NCBI GenBank assembly: GCA_944381625.1
Contig: CALWLW010000016.1
Coordinates: 1 to 64,000, forward strand
Length of the DNA: 64,000 nt
Direction of reading: 5' to 3'
From: an uncultured Lachnoclostridium sp.
GTDB lineage: Bacteria > Bacillota > Clostridia > Lachnospirales > Lachnospiraceae
Shown: positions 53,949 through 62,432 of the stretch, piece after piece
Numbering within the stretch: the first letter of the stretch is position 1
Layout of the letters: each line of letters starts with the position of its first letter
Program-made: the position numbers and the translations under genes
Notes under the pieces: generated by a model
The model's input: the letters and a program-made list of their open reading frames with translations, nothing else
Told to the model about the DNA's origin: nothing
Database searches by the model: none

Positions 53949-54083
53949 CCATATTTTAGAAAATATGCCCGGCGTGCCGGCGGGACGCGTGTCTTCGGAC
54001 CATGGACGTGCCGGCGGAGCATGCTCGGAAGTTGATGAGTAAACGGCGACGGGAGAACTGATAAAATATTTCGATAAGAACCT

Positions 54084-54100
54084 TTAGAATTGACTAACTA
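54084..54100 (+). promoter_or_regulatory. DtxR-family-like operator ahead of the metal operon
   Basis: TTAGAATTGACTAACTA; the same pattern TTAGAA-N3-ACTAACTA recurs at 56675 before the other metal gene. Resembles IdeR/DtxR boxes (TTAG...CTAA). TTGACT inside it (54090-54095) may be the -35 box. Confidence 0.6.
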
Positions 54101-54182
54101 TCGGCAGATTTGCTAGTCTTAAATTACAGGTAGGAGCTGGAATGCTGTTATTTGACAATATGAAAAAGGACCGGTGCATCAT

Positions 54183-54263
54183 ATGAAAAAACACAAATTT
54201 TGGGCATGGGCCATGATCTTCTGTCTTTTCATGGTCATGTATACAGGTTACAAGCACAAGTAG
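54183..54263 (+). CDS. 26-residue membrane peptide of the metal operon
   Basis: MKKHKFWAWAMIFCLFMVMY plus TGYKHK: one helix between basic ends. It ends 15 bases before the DUF6110 gene. The ribosome site is weak and distant, so translation is not certain, but the composition is that of a real membrane peptide. Confidence 0.5.
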   Translation: MKKHKFWAWAMIFCLFMVMYTGYKHK

Positions 54264-54278
54264 AGGAGGAATGACAGA

Positions 54279-54548
54279 ATGCTGAAATGTTTGGAGTGTC
54301 TGGATGTGAAGAAGCTTGGTATCTTTGCAGGAGGAGTTCTTTTTGGAACTGCCGGGATCAAGATCCTGGCCAGCCAGGACGCCAAGAAGTTCTATGTGAA
54401 CTGTGTGGCGGCAGGGCTTCGGGCGAAAGAGTGCGTGATGACCACGGCGGCGTCCGTGCAGGAGAACGCGGACGATATTCTGGCTGAGGCACAGGAGATC
54501 AACCGCCGCAGAGAGGAAGAAGTCGTGGAGGACGAATCGGAAGAATAA
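54279..54548 (+). CDS. DUF6110-like small protein
   Basis: 89 residues: MLKCLECLDVKKLGIFAGGV, a glycine-rich hydrophobic stretch, then a helical acidic tail ending EEEVVEDESEE. Found beside P1B ATPases in Lachnospiraceae (from memory). A GAGGAGG site precedes it, and the ATPase starts one base after its stop. Confidence 0.75.
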   Translation: MLKCLECLDVKKLGIFAGGVLFGTAGIKILASQDAKKFYVNCVAAGLRAKECVMTTAASVQENADDILAEAQEINRRREEEVVEDESEE

Positions 54549-54549
54549 C

Positions 54550-56652
54550 ATGAAGTTCGTGATTAAACATGAGATCCGGGGACGGATGCGTGTCCGCCTG
54601 TGTCTGGGACAGTTAAGCGTCCCCCAGGCGGATCTTTTTTATTACTATTTATGCGCCTGCCCGCAGGTGCGGGAGGTAAAAGTCTATGAAAGAACCGCGG
54701 GAGCGGCAGTGGTCTATGAAGGGGAGCGGGCGGAGCTTCTGGAATACATCAGCCGTTTTTCCCTGAAAGACGAGTCGCTGAAAGCGCTGGTGCCAAGGAA
54801 CAGCGGAAGGGCGCTGAATCAGGAATATCAGGAAAAACTGATTCAGAAAGTGAGCATGCGCGTTTTCACCAAATGCTTTCTTCCGTCGTGGCTGAGAGCC
54901 GTTTACACGGCGTTTCAGGCGGTGAAATATATCGCGAAGGGTCTGCAGTGTCTGAGCAGAGGACGTCTGGAGGTGGAGGTGCTGGACGCCACGGCTGTGA
55001 CGGTTTCCATTGCCAGGATGGATTTTGATACGGCAGGATCCATCATGTTCCTGCTGGGCGTGGGCGAACTTCTGGAAGAGTGGACCCATAAGAAATCCGT
55101 GGGAGATCTGGCCAGAAGCATGTCCCTGCACATTGAAAAAGTATGGCTGTACGCGGAGGGGCAGGAGGTTCTGGTTCCCATCAGCCAGGTGCAGGAAGGG
55201 GATCTGATATCCGTACATATGGGGAGCATGATCCCGCTGGACGGAATCGTGGAAGACGGGGAGGCCATGGTGAATCAGGCGTCCATGACCGGAGAGTCCA
55301 TACCGGTGAAGAAGGAAAAGGACGCTTATGTGTACGCGGGCACCGCGGTGGAAGAAGGAAGCCTGCTGATCCGCGTGAAAAAGGCCGCCGGTTCCACCCG
55401 GTTTGAGCGGATCGTGAGCATGATCGAGGAGTCTGAGAAGCTGAAATCTTCCCTGGAGGGTAAGGCGGAGAGCCTGGCGGATGCGCTGGTGCCCTGGAGC
55501 CTGGGCGGAACGGCGCTTACCTGGCTTTTGACCAGAAACGTGTCCAAGGCATTGTCGATCCTTATGGTGGACTTCTCCTGTGCGCTGAAATTGTCCATGC
55601 CGCTGGCTGTGCTTTCGGCCATGAGGGAGGCGGGAAACTATCAGATCACCGTCAAAGGCGGCAAATTCCTGGAGACCATGGCGGAGGCGGACACCATCGT
55701 GTTCGACAAGACCGGCACGCTGACGAAGGCAAAGCCCACAGTGGCGGACATCGTGGCCTTTGAGGGACGGGACCCGCAGGAGATGCTGCGGATCGCCGCC
55801 TGCCTGGAGGAGCATTTCCCTCATTCCATCGCCAACGCGGTGATCCAGGAATCCCTGCGGCGCGGCCTGGTACACGACGAGATGCATTCCAAGGTGGATT
55901 ATATTGTGGCCCATGGCATTGCCACCTACATAGGAGAGGAACGGGCGATCATCGGAAGCTACCACTTTGTTTTTGAAGACGAAAAATGTGTGATCCCGCA
56001 GGGGGAAGAACATCGTTTTCAGGAACTTCCGGAAGAATATTCCCATCTGTATCTGGCCATCGGGGGGCGTCTGGCCGCTGTCATCTGTATTGAGGACCCG
56101 CTGAGAGAGGAAGCGCCGGAAGTGGTCGCAGATCTGAAAAAGCTGGGTATTTCCAAAGTCGTCATGATGACGGGGGACGGAGAGCGGACCGCCCGGGCCA
56201 TCGCCGCCCGGGTAGGCGTGGACGAGTACTATTCGGAGGTCCTGCCGGAGGACAAAGCCAGCTTTGTGGAGGCGGAGAAAAAGAAAGGGCGGAAAGTGGT
56301 GATGGTGGGAGACGGCATCAACGATTCGCCGGCCCTGTCTGCCGCCGACGTGGGCATTGCCATCAGCGAAGGGGCGGAGATTGCCAGGGAGATTGCGGAT
56401 ATCACCATCTCCGAGGACGCGCTGCATCAGCTGGTGACGCTGAAGGCAGTCAGCAACGCACTCTTAAAACGGGTTCGGTTCAATTACCGGTTTGTGATCG
56501 GCTTTAACCTGGGATTGATCGTGCTGGGAGTGGGAGGGATTCTCACACCGTCCGCATCGGCGCTCCTGCACAATGGCTCTACACTGGCGGTCAGCCTGAA
56601 GAGTATGACCAATCTGCTGAAAGAGCCGGAAGAGACTTGCCAGAACTCCTGA
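54550..56652 (+). CDS. P1B-type metal ATPase with non-canonical membrane motif
   Basis: 700 residues. An N-terminal HMA-like domain without CxxC (about 1-75), few N-terminal helices, actuator motif SMTGESIPV, phosphorylated Asp386 in DKTGTLTKAKP, a PHSIANA motif and hinge VMVGDGINDSPALSAADVGI. The transmembrane metal site is SCALKLSMP (Ser343, Cys344) where classical copper or zinc pumps have CPC. The substrate is thus not predicted by the usual rules; the FeoB-associated gene and DtxR-like boxes suggest iron or manganese. Confidence 0.9.
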   Translation: MKFVIKHEIRGRMRVRLCLGQLSVPQADLFYYYLCACPQVREVKVYERTAGAAVVYEGERAELLEYISRFSLKDESLKALVPRNSGRALNQEYQEKLIQKVSMRVFTKCFLPSWLRAVYTAFQAVKYIAKGLQCLSRGRLEVEVLDATAVTVSIARMDFDTAGSIMFLLGVGELLEEWTHKKSVGDLARSMSLHIEKVWLYAEGQEVLVPISQVQEGDLISVHMGSMIPLDGIVEDGEAMVNQASMTGESIPVKKEKDAYVYAGTAVEEGSLLIRVKKAAGSTRFERIVSMIEESEKLKSSLEGKAESLADALVPWSLGGTALTWLLTRNVSKALSILMVDFSCALKLSMPLAVLSAMREAGNYQITVKGGKFLETMAEADTIVFDKTGTLTKAKPTVADIVAFEGRDPQEMLRIAACLEEHFPHSIANAVIQESLRRGLVHDEMHSKVDYIVAHGIATYIGEERAIIGSYHFVFEDEKCVIPQGEEHRFQELPEEYSHLYLAIGGRLAAVICIEDPLREEAPEVVADLKKLGISKVVMMTGDGERTARAIAARVGVDEYYSEVLPEDKASFVEAEKKKGRKVVMVGDGINDSPALSAADVGIAISEGAEIAREIADITISEDALHQLVTLKAVSNALLKRVRFNYRFVIGFNLGLIVLGVGGILTPSASALLHNGSTLAVSLKSMTNLLKEPEETCQNS

Positions 56653-56674
56653 TCATATGGTATAGTGAAAAGAG

Positions 56675-56692
56675 TTAGAAAAAACTAACTAA
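56675..56692 (+). promoter_or_regulatory. Second DtxR-like operator
   Basis: TTAGAAAAAACTAACTAA, matching 14 of 17 positions with the box at 54084, between the ATPase gene and the next gene. A hairpin GCGCCTG/CAGGCGC follows (56700-56719). Confidence 0.55.
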
Positions 56693-56771
56693 ATGGATGC
56701 GCCTGTTTTGGCAGGCGCCGTGAATATGAAAGTTCAGATTTTCACTGGATATTTTATCAGGAGGGAATGTT

Positions 56772-57140
56772 ATGGGAAACGCAATTATCATTGCCGCGTT
56801 GATTTTAATCGCTGTGTTCGCGGTCAGAAGCTACTGTAAGAAGCTGAAGCAGGGATGCTGCGGCGGAGGGGGAGATCAGACGGCCAAGACCGGGCCTGAG
56901 GATCGGGATGTTTCCCATTACCCCTATACATACCGGATCGGCGTCGAAGGCATGACCTGTAAGAACTGTGAGGCACGCATGGAAAATGCACTGAACCGGC
57001 AGGATGGATATTACGCGGAGATCAGCCTGAAGAAAAAAGGAGGAATTCTCCGTGCCAAGGCGCCGGTATCCCGCGACGACGTGCGGGTGCTGACCGCAAA
57101 GACCGGTTATACTCTGTCGGAATTTGAGCCGGAGGAATAG
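56772..57140 (+). CDS. FeoB-associated Cys-rich membrane protein with HMA domain
   Basis: 122 residues. One helix (about 3-20), then RSYCKKLKQGCCGGGG, the Cys-rich motif of FeoB-associated proteins, then a heavy-metal-associated domain with MTCKNCEARM (CxxC) at about 60-72. This HMA domain could hand metal to the P1B ATPase, whose own N-terminal domain lacks CxxC. Confidence 0.85.
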   Translation: MGNAIIIAALILIAVFAVRSYCKKLKQGCCGGGGDQTAKTGPEDRDVSHYPYTYRIGVEGMTCKNCEARMENALNRQDGYYAEISLKKKGGILRAKAPVSRDDVRVLTAKTGYTLSEFEPEE

Positions 57141-57226
57141 CCCAGGATATGGGAACCCGCGCCTCCGGCCGCGCAGCGGGTCTTCACAGCTGTCCGGCGC
57201 CGCCGGAGGCAGGAAGGAAAAAGAAG

Positions 57227-57255
57227 TTGAAAATATCACCGGGATGTGATATGAT
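57227..57255 (+). promoter_or_regulatory. Promoter of the CNNM leader transcript
   Basis: TTGAAA (57227-57232), 17-base spacer, TATGAT (57250-57255). Confidence 0.65.
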
Positions 57256-57295
57256 TGCCCCCATAGATGATGGAAGAGAAAGGACGGGTGAAGTC

Positions 57296-57370
57296 ATGGA
57301 GGGCGATGCCGACGGCGACCAGGATACGCATAGTTGTCTGGAGAGGGCACTGTCTCATGCAGTCATATGA
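57296..57370 (+). CDS. Possible acidic leader peptide
   Basis: 24 residues: MEGDADGDQDTHSCLERALS plus HAVI. GGGTGAAG lies upstream. It is in the leader between promoter and terminator, not in a gene of its own. Four Asp/Glu pairs in the first ten codons recall leader peptides whose translation stalls or breaks at low Mg2+ (MgtL). Confidence 0.4.
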   Translation: MEGDADGDQDTHSCLERALSHAVI

Positions 57371-57377
57371 ATAGAGT

Positions 57378-57423
57378 AAGGTATAGTCTGTAGACGTTTT
57401 GACGGGCAGACTATACCTTTTTG
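57378..57423 (+). terminator. Terminator in the leader of the CNNM gene
   Basis: Perfect 13-bp stem AAGGTATAGTCTG / CAGACTATACCTT (57378-57390 with 57407-57419) then TTTTG, 45 bases before the gene. It either ends a short transcript or acts as an attenuator. Confidence 0.9.
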
Positions 57424-57467
57424 TGTATCTTGAAAGAAAATTGGAAATCATTTAAGAAGAGGAGATT

Positions 57468-58769
57468 ATGCAGGCGATTATATTATTAGTGATATTGATA
57501 TTTCTGAACGCGGTCTTTGCCAGCGCCGAGATCGCGGTGCTGTCCATGAGTGAGACAAAGCTGAGAAAACTGGTGGAGGAAGGCGACAAAAGGGCGCTGA
57601 AGCTGAACAGCCTGGTGGAACAGCCGGCCAGGTTCCTGGCGACGATTCAGGTGGCGATTACGCTGGCAGGCTTCCTGCAGAGTGCGTTCGCCGCGGACAC
57701 CTTCGCGGACCCGCTGGCCGCGTCGCTGGTGGAAGCGGGCGTCCCGGTGCCGGAGAGCGTGCTCAGGTCGGCGGCCATTGTGCTGATCACCATCATACTC
57801 TCATATTTTACGCTGGTATTCGGAGAACTGGTGCCCAAGCGTCTGGCCATGAAGAAATCGGAGCAGATGGCGCTGGGCATGTCGGGGATCTTATATCTGG
57901 TGGCAAAGGTTTTCGCGCCGCTGGTGTGGCTCCTGACGGTGTCCACCAACCTGGTGCTGCGCCTGATGGGGATCAGCCCGGAAGAGGAAGAGGACCAGGT
58001 AACGGAGGAAGAGATCCGGATGCTTCTGATGGAAGGAAGCCAGCAGGGGAATATCCAGCTGGAAGAGACCCAGATGATCCGCAATGTCTTCGAGTTTGAC
58101 GATATTTCTGTGGATGAGATCTGTACACACCGGCGGGAAACGGTGATGCTCTATCTGGAAGATTCTTTGGAGGAGTGGGACGAGGTGATCCGCAGCCACC
58201 GCTATACCCAATACCCGGTGGTGGGAGAGAGCCAGGACGACATCATCGGCGTGCTGGACACCAAGGATTATTTCCGGCTGAACGACCGGAACCGGGAGAA
58301 TGTGCTGGCTCAGTGCGTGGAAGAAGCGTATCTGATCCCGGAGAGCATGAAGGCCAATGTGCTGTTCCGGCAGATGAAAGAAAAACACGTGTATTTTGCC
58401 ATTCTCATTGACGAGTACGGCGGTATGAGAGGAATCATCACGGACCATGACCTGATCGAAGCGCTGGTGGGCGACCTGGACGACGAGGAAGAAGCCGGGC
58501 GTCCGGAGGATATCTGCAGGCTTGGCGAGAACTGCTGGAAGATCCAGGGCGGTGCCAGTCTGGATCAGGTGGAGGAAGCGGTGGGCGTGAAACTCCCCAC
58601 GGACGTGTTCGATACCTTCAGCGGATATATCTGGGGGCTGGCGGGCAGAGTGCCCGATGACGGAGAGCGTTTTGTCTGGGAGACGGACGAACTGGAGATC
58701 CGCATTCTGGGCGTGGAGAACCACGTGATCAAGGAGGCTGTCGTGCGGAAAAAAGAAAAGGAACTGTAA
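57468..58769 (+). CDS. CNNM/CorC-family (HlyC-like) transporter protein
   Basis: 433 residues. DUF21/CNNM membrane domain (about 1-195) with FLNAVFASAEIAVLSMSETK and FGELVPKRLAMKKSEQM; CBS pair (about 205-330) with TQYPVVGESQDDIIGVLDTK and FAILIDEYGGMRGIITDHDL; CorC/HlyC transporter-associated domain to the end. Family members export Mg2+ or support Mg2+/Co2+ balance. ATG 57468 follows AGAGGAG. Confidence 0.95.
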   Translation: MQAIILLVILIFLNAVFASAEIAVLSMSETKLRKLVEEGDKRALKLNSLVEQPARFLATIQVAITLAGFLQSAFAADTFADPLAASLVEAGVPVPESVLRSAAIVLITIILSYFTLVFGELVPKRLAMKKSEQMALGMSGILYLVAKVFAPLVWLLTVSTNLVLRLMGISPEEEEDQVTEEEIRMLLMEGSQQGNIQLEETQMIRNVFEFDDISVDEICTHRRETVMLYLEDSLEEWDEVIRSHRYTQYPVVGESQDDIIGVLDTKDYFRLNDRNRENVLAQCVEEAYLIPESMKANVLFRQMKEKHVYFAILIDEYGGMRGIITDHDLIEALVGDLDDEEEAGRPEDICRLGENCWKIQGGASLDQVEEAVGVKLPTDVFDTFSGYIWGLAGRVPDDGERFVWETDELEIRILGVENHVIKEAVVRKKEKEL

Positions 58770-58845
58770 TGTTTTATAAAATTTTTATAAATTTTTTTTA
58801 AAATACCCCCTTACGAAATAAAAAATAATTTGTTATGATATTTAT

Positions 58846-58941
58846 ATATTAACAGAGAAATTGTATGGGGAAGGCTGAATTACTGGATAATAGGAAATAC
58901 AAAAGAACCGGTCGCTCATGGATGTTCGTCTGGTTCTTTTT
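58846..58941 (+). ncRNA. Possible short transcript or leader RNA
   Basis: TTACGA (58811-58816), 17-base spacer, TATGAT (58834-58839) and a terminator hairpin AAAAGAACC/GGTTCTTTT (58901-58909 with 58932-58940) would define an RNA of about 95 nt. It may be a small RNA or an attenuated leader for the next gene at 59005. No known riboswitch motif was recognised. Confidence 0.4.
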
Positions 58942-59004
58942 GTTGTATAGAAAATTTTTCTGAAGTATCCGGGCCGCGGGTACGGTCAGAGAAGGGGGTT
59001 TTAC

Positions 59005-59301
59005 ATGTTCGCAATCGGAGAAGAAAGGACGAGAGTGACAAAGGGGAAGGTCAACATGCCGGTGCAGTACAAGCTCCGGAAAAAGAATGTCCAGGGGATC
59101 TGGGTGGGCAGGCATCTGCTCTATCTGTCGGATGAGCAGCCGCCGCTGAGATCCAAGGGAAGCGGGGCGATTTTCGACGTGCACATCGACACGAACAACT
59201 GTCTCCATGTGCCGGAACGCTACGAAGGCTTCCAGACCACCATCAGGGGATGCATCAGTACCATTGAACTTGTATTTGAGGAGGCGAAAGGAGATGTTTG
59301 A
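59005..59301 (+). CDS. Small protein, possibly MraZ/AbrB-like
   Basis: 98 residues. Two segments, VTKGKVNMPVQYKLRKK and DTNNCLHVPERYEGFQ, look like the paired DxxGR-x-x-x-P motifs of MraZ/SpoVT-AbrB swapped-hairpin DNA-binding folds, but the match is weak. It overlaps the CarD gene by eight bases, so the two are co-expressed. AGAAGGGGG precedes the ATG. Confidence 0.55.
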   Translation: MFAIGEERTRVTKGKVNMPVQYKLRKKNVQGIWVGRHLLYLSDEQPPLRSKGSGAIFDVHIDTNNCLHVPERYEGFQTTIRGCISTIELVFEEAKGDV

Positions 59302-59803
59302 AAAAGGAGAATACATTATGTACGGCCATACGGGGATCTGCCGGGTGGATGACATCACCCGCCTGCAGATGCCTGGCGTGGATCAGAAAAGGCTGTATTA
59401 TGTCCTGGTTCCGGTATCCGTCAAAGGAAGCCGTATCTATTTTCCTGTGGACAAAGACAATATACATGCCAGGCGCCTGATGTCAGAGAGCGAAGCCTGG
59501 GATTTCCTGGATGAGCTGGAGGATATCCAGGAACTGAAGGTGGAGAATGAAAAGTTCCGGGAGGAGAAGTACAAAGACGCGCTCAATTCCGGGGACCGCC
59601 GGCAGTGGGCCGGGATCATCAAGGCTCTGTACCGCAGGCAGCAGCTCCGTCTGCGCCAGGGGAAGAAGACAGCGTCCATGGACGAGCGCTATATGAAGAT
59701 GGCGGAGGACGCGCTGTACAGCGAGCTTGCCTTCGCCATGGGGAAAAAGAAAGAAGAGATGCTCCCGCTGATTCAGGAGCATCTCGGTAAAGCAAAGGAA
59801 TAA
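59294..59803 (+). CDS. CarD-family transcriptional regulator
   Basis: 169 residues. RNA-polymerase-interacting domain (about 1-60): MFEKGEYIMYGHTGICRVDD, YYVLVPVSVKGSRIYFPVDK; helical C-terminal domain (about 70-165) with LYRRQQLRLRQGKKTAS and MAEDALYSELAFAM. CarD proteins stabilise promoter open complexes. ATG 59294 is kept because the family starts at MF-x-x-G. Confidence 0.93.
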   Translation: MFEKGEYIMYGHTGICRVDDITRLQMPGVDQKRLYYVLVPVSVKGSRIYFPVDKDNIHARRLMSESEAWDFLDELEDIQELKVENEKFREEKYKDALNSGDRRQWAGIIKALYRRQQLRLRQGKKTASMDERYMKMAEDALYSELAFAMGKKKEEMLPLIQEHLGKAKE

Positions 59804-59820
59804 TCCGGCGCGGGCGGCGT

Positions 59821-60999
59821 CTACAGTGCCATGCGGTAGATGGCTTCGATATCTTCCGCGTGAAGAACGCGGAAACCGCCCACGGTGCGCCGTCCGAAGA
59901 AGACGCATTTCTGAGCCATTTCTTTCATCTGTTCTTCCGTGGGGACCGCGCCCAGCTCCCGAAGGGAGGTGGGCATGCCGATGGAGTGGAAGAAATCCTC
60001 CATGGCCCGGATGCCTGCCAGTGCGGTCTCTTCCGCCGTGCCTGCATCTGCCGGGACGCCCATGACCTGTACAGCAAACTGGGCGAATTTCTCCGGTTCT
60101 TCCTGATAGACATAGCGGGCCCAGCTGCCCCAGACGGCGGCCAGCCCGGCTCCGTGGGCCACGTCAAACATGCCGCCCAGCTCGTGCTCGATCTGATGGG
60201 ACGCCCAGTCTCCCGCGGTGCCGCATCCGGTGAGGCCGTTGTGGGAGAGACTGCCTGCCCACATGATCTCCGCGCGGGCGTCATAATTCCGGGGATCTTC
60301 CATGAGGATACGGGCGTTTTTCATCACCGTGCGCATCAGCGCCTCGCTGATACTGTCCGTCAGGTCCGTGTGCTTTTCATGGCTGAAATACCGCTCCATG
60401 GTGTGCATCAGGATGTCGGTACAGCCGCAGGCGGTCTGATAGGGCGGCAGAGTGCAGGTCAGCTCAGGGTTCATAATGGCGAACCGGCAGCGGCTGTAAT
60501 CGCTGCTGTAGCCTCTTTTCAGCCATCCGTCCTCGTTGGTGATGACGGAGGAATCGCTCATCTCGCTTCCTGCGGCTGCGATGGTGGGAACCGCCCCGAT
60601 GGGGATACATCCGGAAGCGACTGTTTTCCTGTCGTAGAAAAGCCAGGGGTCGCAGTTATGGTACAATCCGTAGCCGATGGCTTTTGCGGAGTCGATGACG
60701 CTTCCGCCGCCCACAGCCAGGATAAAGTCCACCTGTTCTTTTTTACAGAGTTCGATGCCCTGGTGAACCAGGCTTAAGCGGGGATTGGGAACGACGCCTC
60801 CCAGCATGACATAAGACAGTCCTGCTTCTGTAAGAGAAGCGCAGATCCGGTCCAGGAGGCCGGATTTTTTCGCGCTTCCGCCGCCGAAATGTACCAGCAC
60901 GCGGGAAGCGCCGCAGGCTTTTGCCAGCTCTCCCGCTTTTTTCTCCGTATCTTTTCCGAACACCACCCTTGTGGGGGCGTAATATTCAAAATTTTTCAT
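59821..60999 (-). CDS. Iron-containing alcohol dehydrogenase (butanol dehydrogenase type)
   Basis: 392 residues. NAD(P)-binding GGGSVIDSAKAIGYGLYHN, opening FEYYAPTRVVFGKDTEKKAG, metal-binding region GLTGCGTAGDWASHQIEHEL and FDVAHGAGLAAVWGSW. Group III alcohol dehydrogenase reducing aldehydes in fermentation. Overlaps murF by four bases, so it is read with the wall genes. Confidence 0.94.
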   Translation of the reverse strand: MKNFEYYAPTRVVFGKDTEKKAGELAKACGASRVLVHFGGGSAKKSGLLDRICASLTEAGLSYVMLGGVVPNPRLSLVHQGIELCKKEQVDFILAVGGGSVIDSAKAIGYGLYHNCDPWLFYDRKTVASGCIPIGAVPTIAAAGSEMSDSSVITNEDGWLKRGYSSDYSRCRFAIMNPELTCTLPPYQTACGCTDILMHTMERYFSHEKHTDLTDSISEALMRTVMKNARILMEDPRNYDARAEIMWAGSLSHNGLTGCGTAGDWASHQIEHELGGMFDVAHGAGLAAVWGSWARYVYQEEPEKFAQFAVQVMGVPADAGTAEETALAGIRAMEDFFHSIGMPTSLRELGAVPTEEQMKEMAQKCVFFGRRTVGGFRVLHAEDIEAIYRMAL

Positions 61000-62366
61000 A
61001 TTTCTAAGTCTCCTTCCGCCAATATGCTTACAATCTGTTCAAATCCCATGTAGTGGGACGCCTTGATCAGGATGGAATCTCCGTCCTGCAGAATGCTGCT
61101 CCGCTCCTGTAAAAATACTTCTTTATCCGGGAAATGGATACAGAGGGAGGAGGGGGACGCCTGCTTTGCCGCCTCATGGATGGCGGCGCTCAAGGTTCCG
61201 ATGGTGACGATCACCTGGATGGAAAGCTCTTTCAGATGCCGGCCCACGGAGGCGTGGAGTTCTTCGCTCTGTTCGCCCAGCTCGCCCATATCCCCCAGGA
61301 TGGCCACCTTTCGGGTCAGAGCCTGATCCAGCACGTCCAGCATGGCGGTCATGGAGACCGGATTGGCGTTGTAGCAGTCGTCCAGCAGGGTATAGCGCCG
61401 GGTGTGCAGAAGGTGTCCGCGTCCGGGCAGTGCGGCCAGGGAACGGATGCCCGCTTCGATCTGCCCGGCGGTCAGGCCCAGAGAACGGCCCACGCAAACG
61501 CCGGCCATGGCGTTGTAGACCATATGCATGCCGGGAATGGGGATGGAGGCCTGAAGGCAGCCGTCCGGGGTGTGGATGCGGCAGCGGATGCCGTCCAGAC
61601 CCAGATTCTCCAGCCCGTCGGCATGGATCTGGTTGTCCGCTCCCAGCCCGAAGGTCTCGGCCCGGTCCTTCATGGCGGGCAGCTTGTCGTCATCTCCGTT
61701 GATGAAGATTCTGGCGTCGGGAGACGCGTAATCCAGCATCTCCATCTTGGCCTTCAGGATGCCGTCCCTGGAGCCCAGAAATTCCAGATGCGCCACGCCG
61801 ATGTTGGTGAAGACGCAGTGGGTGGGGCGGGCGATCCGGCTGAGCCGGTGCATTTCCCCGAAATGGTTCATGCCCATCTCCAGCACGGCGGCTTCATGTT
61901 CCGGTTCGATCATAAAGACTGTCAGCGGCAGGCCGATCTCGTTGTTAAAATTGCCGGGCGTCTTTAACACTTTGTATTTCTGTCCCAGTACGGCGGCGAT
62001 CATCTCCTTGGTGCTGGTCTTTCCCACACTTCCGGTGACGCCCACCACAGGAATGGAAAGGGTCTTCCGGTAGGCTTCCGCTCCGTCCTTCAGCGCCTGC
62101 AGGGTGTCTTTTACCAGAATATAGGGGCCGGCGGGATCAGTCAGCTTTTGCTGGCTGACGGCGCAGAGCGCGCCCTTTTCATAGACCTGGGGGATGAACC
62201 GGTGTCCGTCCGCCCGCTCGCCCACGGTGGCGAGAAAGAGATCTCCTTCCTGGATCTGGCGGCTGTCCACCTTCACGCCGCAGAGTTTCTGCTCCAGAAG
62301 CCGGGACGGCCCGTAATAAGTCCCCCTGCAGGCGTCGAGAAACTGACCGAGAGTAAAATCTTTCAT
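60996..62366 (-). CDS. murF: UDP-N-acetylmuramoyl-tripeptide-D-alanyl-D-alanine ligase
   Basis: 456 residues. Mur ligase layout: N-terminal UDP-binding domain, ATP loop GVTGSVGKTSTKEMIAAVLG, NNEIGLPLTV and MGMNHFGEMHRLSRIARPTH in the middle domain, C-terminal ligase domain with DDCYNANPVSMTAMLDVL. Adds D-Ala-D-Ala to the cytoplasmic wall precursor. It follows ddl, which makes the dipeptide. Confidence 0.97.
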   Translation of the reverse strand: MKDFTLGQFLDACRGTYYGPSRLLEQKLCGVKVDSRQIQEGDLFLATVGERADGHRFIPQVYEKGALCAVSQQKLTDPAGPYILVKDTLQALKDGAEAYRKTLSIPVVGVTGSVGKTSTKEMIAAVLGQKYKVLKTPGNFNNEIGLPLTVFMIEPEHEAAVLEMGMNHFGEMHRLSRIARPTHCVFTNIGVAHLEFLGSRDGILKAKMEMLDYASPDARIFINGDDDKLPAMKDRAETFGLGADNQIHADGLENLGLDGIRCRIHTPDGCLQASIPIPGMHMVYNAMAGVCVGRSLGLTAGQIEAGIRSLAALPGRGHLLHTRRYTLLDDCYNANPVSMTAMLDVLDQALTRKVAILGDMGELGEQSEELHASVGRHLKELSIQVIVTIGTLSAAIHEAAKQASPSSLCIHFPDKEVFLQERSSILQDGDSILIKASHYMGFEQIVSILAEGDLEI

Positions 62367-62432
62367 GGCAAATGTCCTTCCTGTCCCGCGGACGGCCGCC
62401 CTGCATTCTGCATGGCGGCCGCCCGGCTGGGA

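Noticed and set aside
54649..56427. Long minus-strand open frame opposite the P1B ATPase
   Set aside because: Low-complexity composition (HQ, RP runs) and no family features; the plus-strand ATPase motifs are unambiguous.
57227..57423. M-box or other Mg2+ riboswitch ahead of the CNNM gene
   Set aside because: The conserved M-box core sequences are not recognisable; an acidic leader frame fits the layout better, though a covariance search was not possible.
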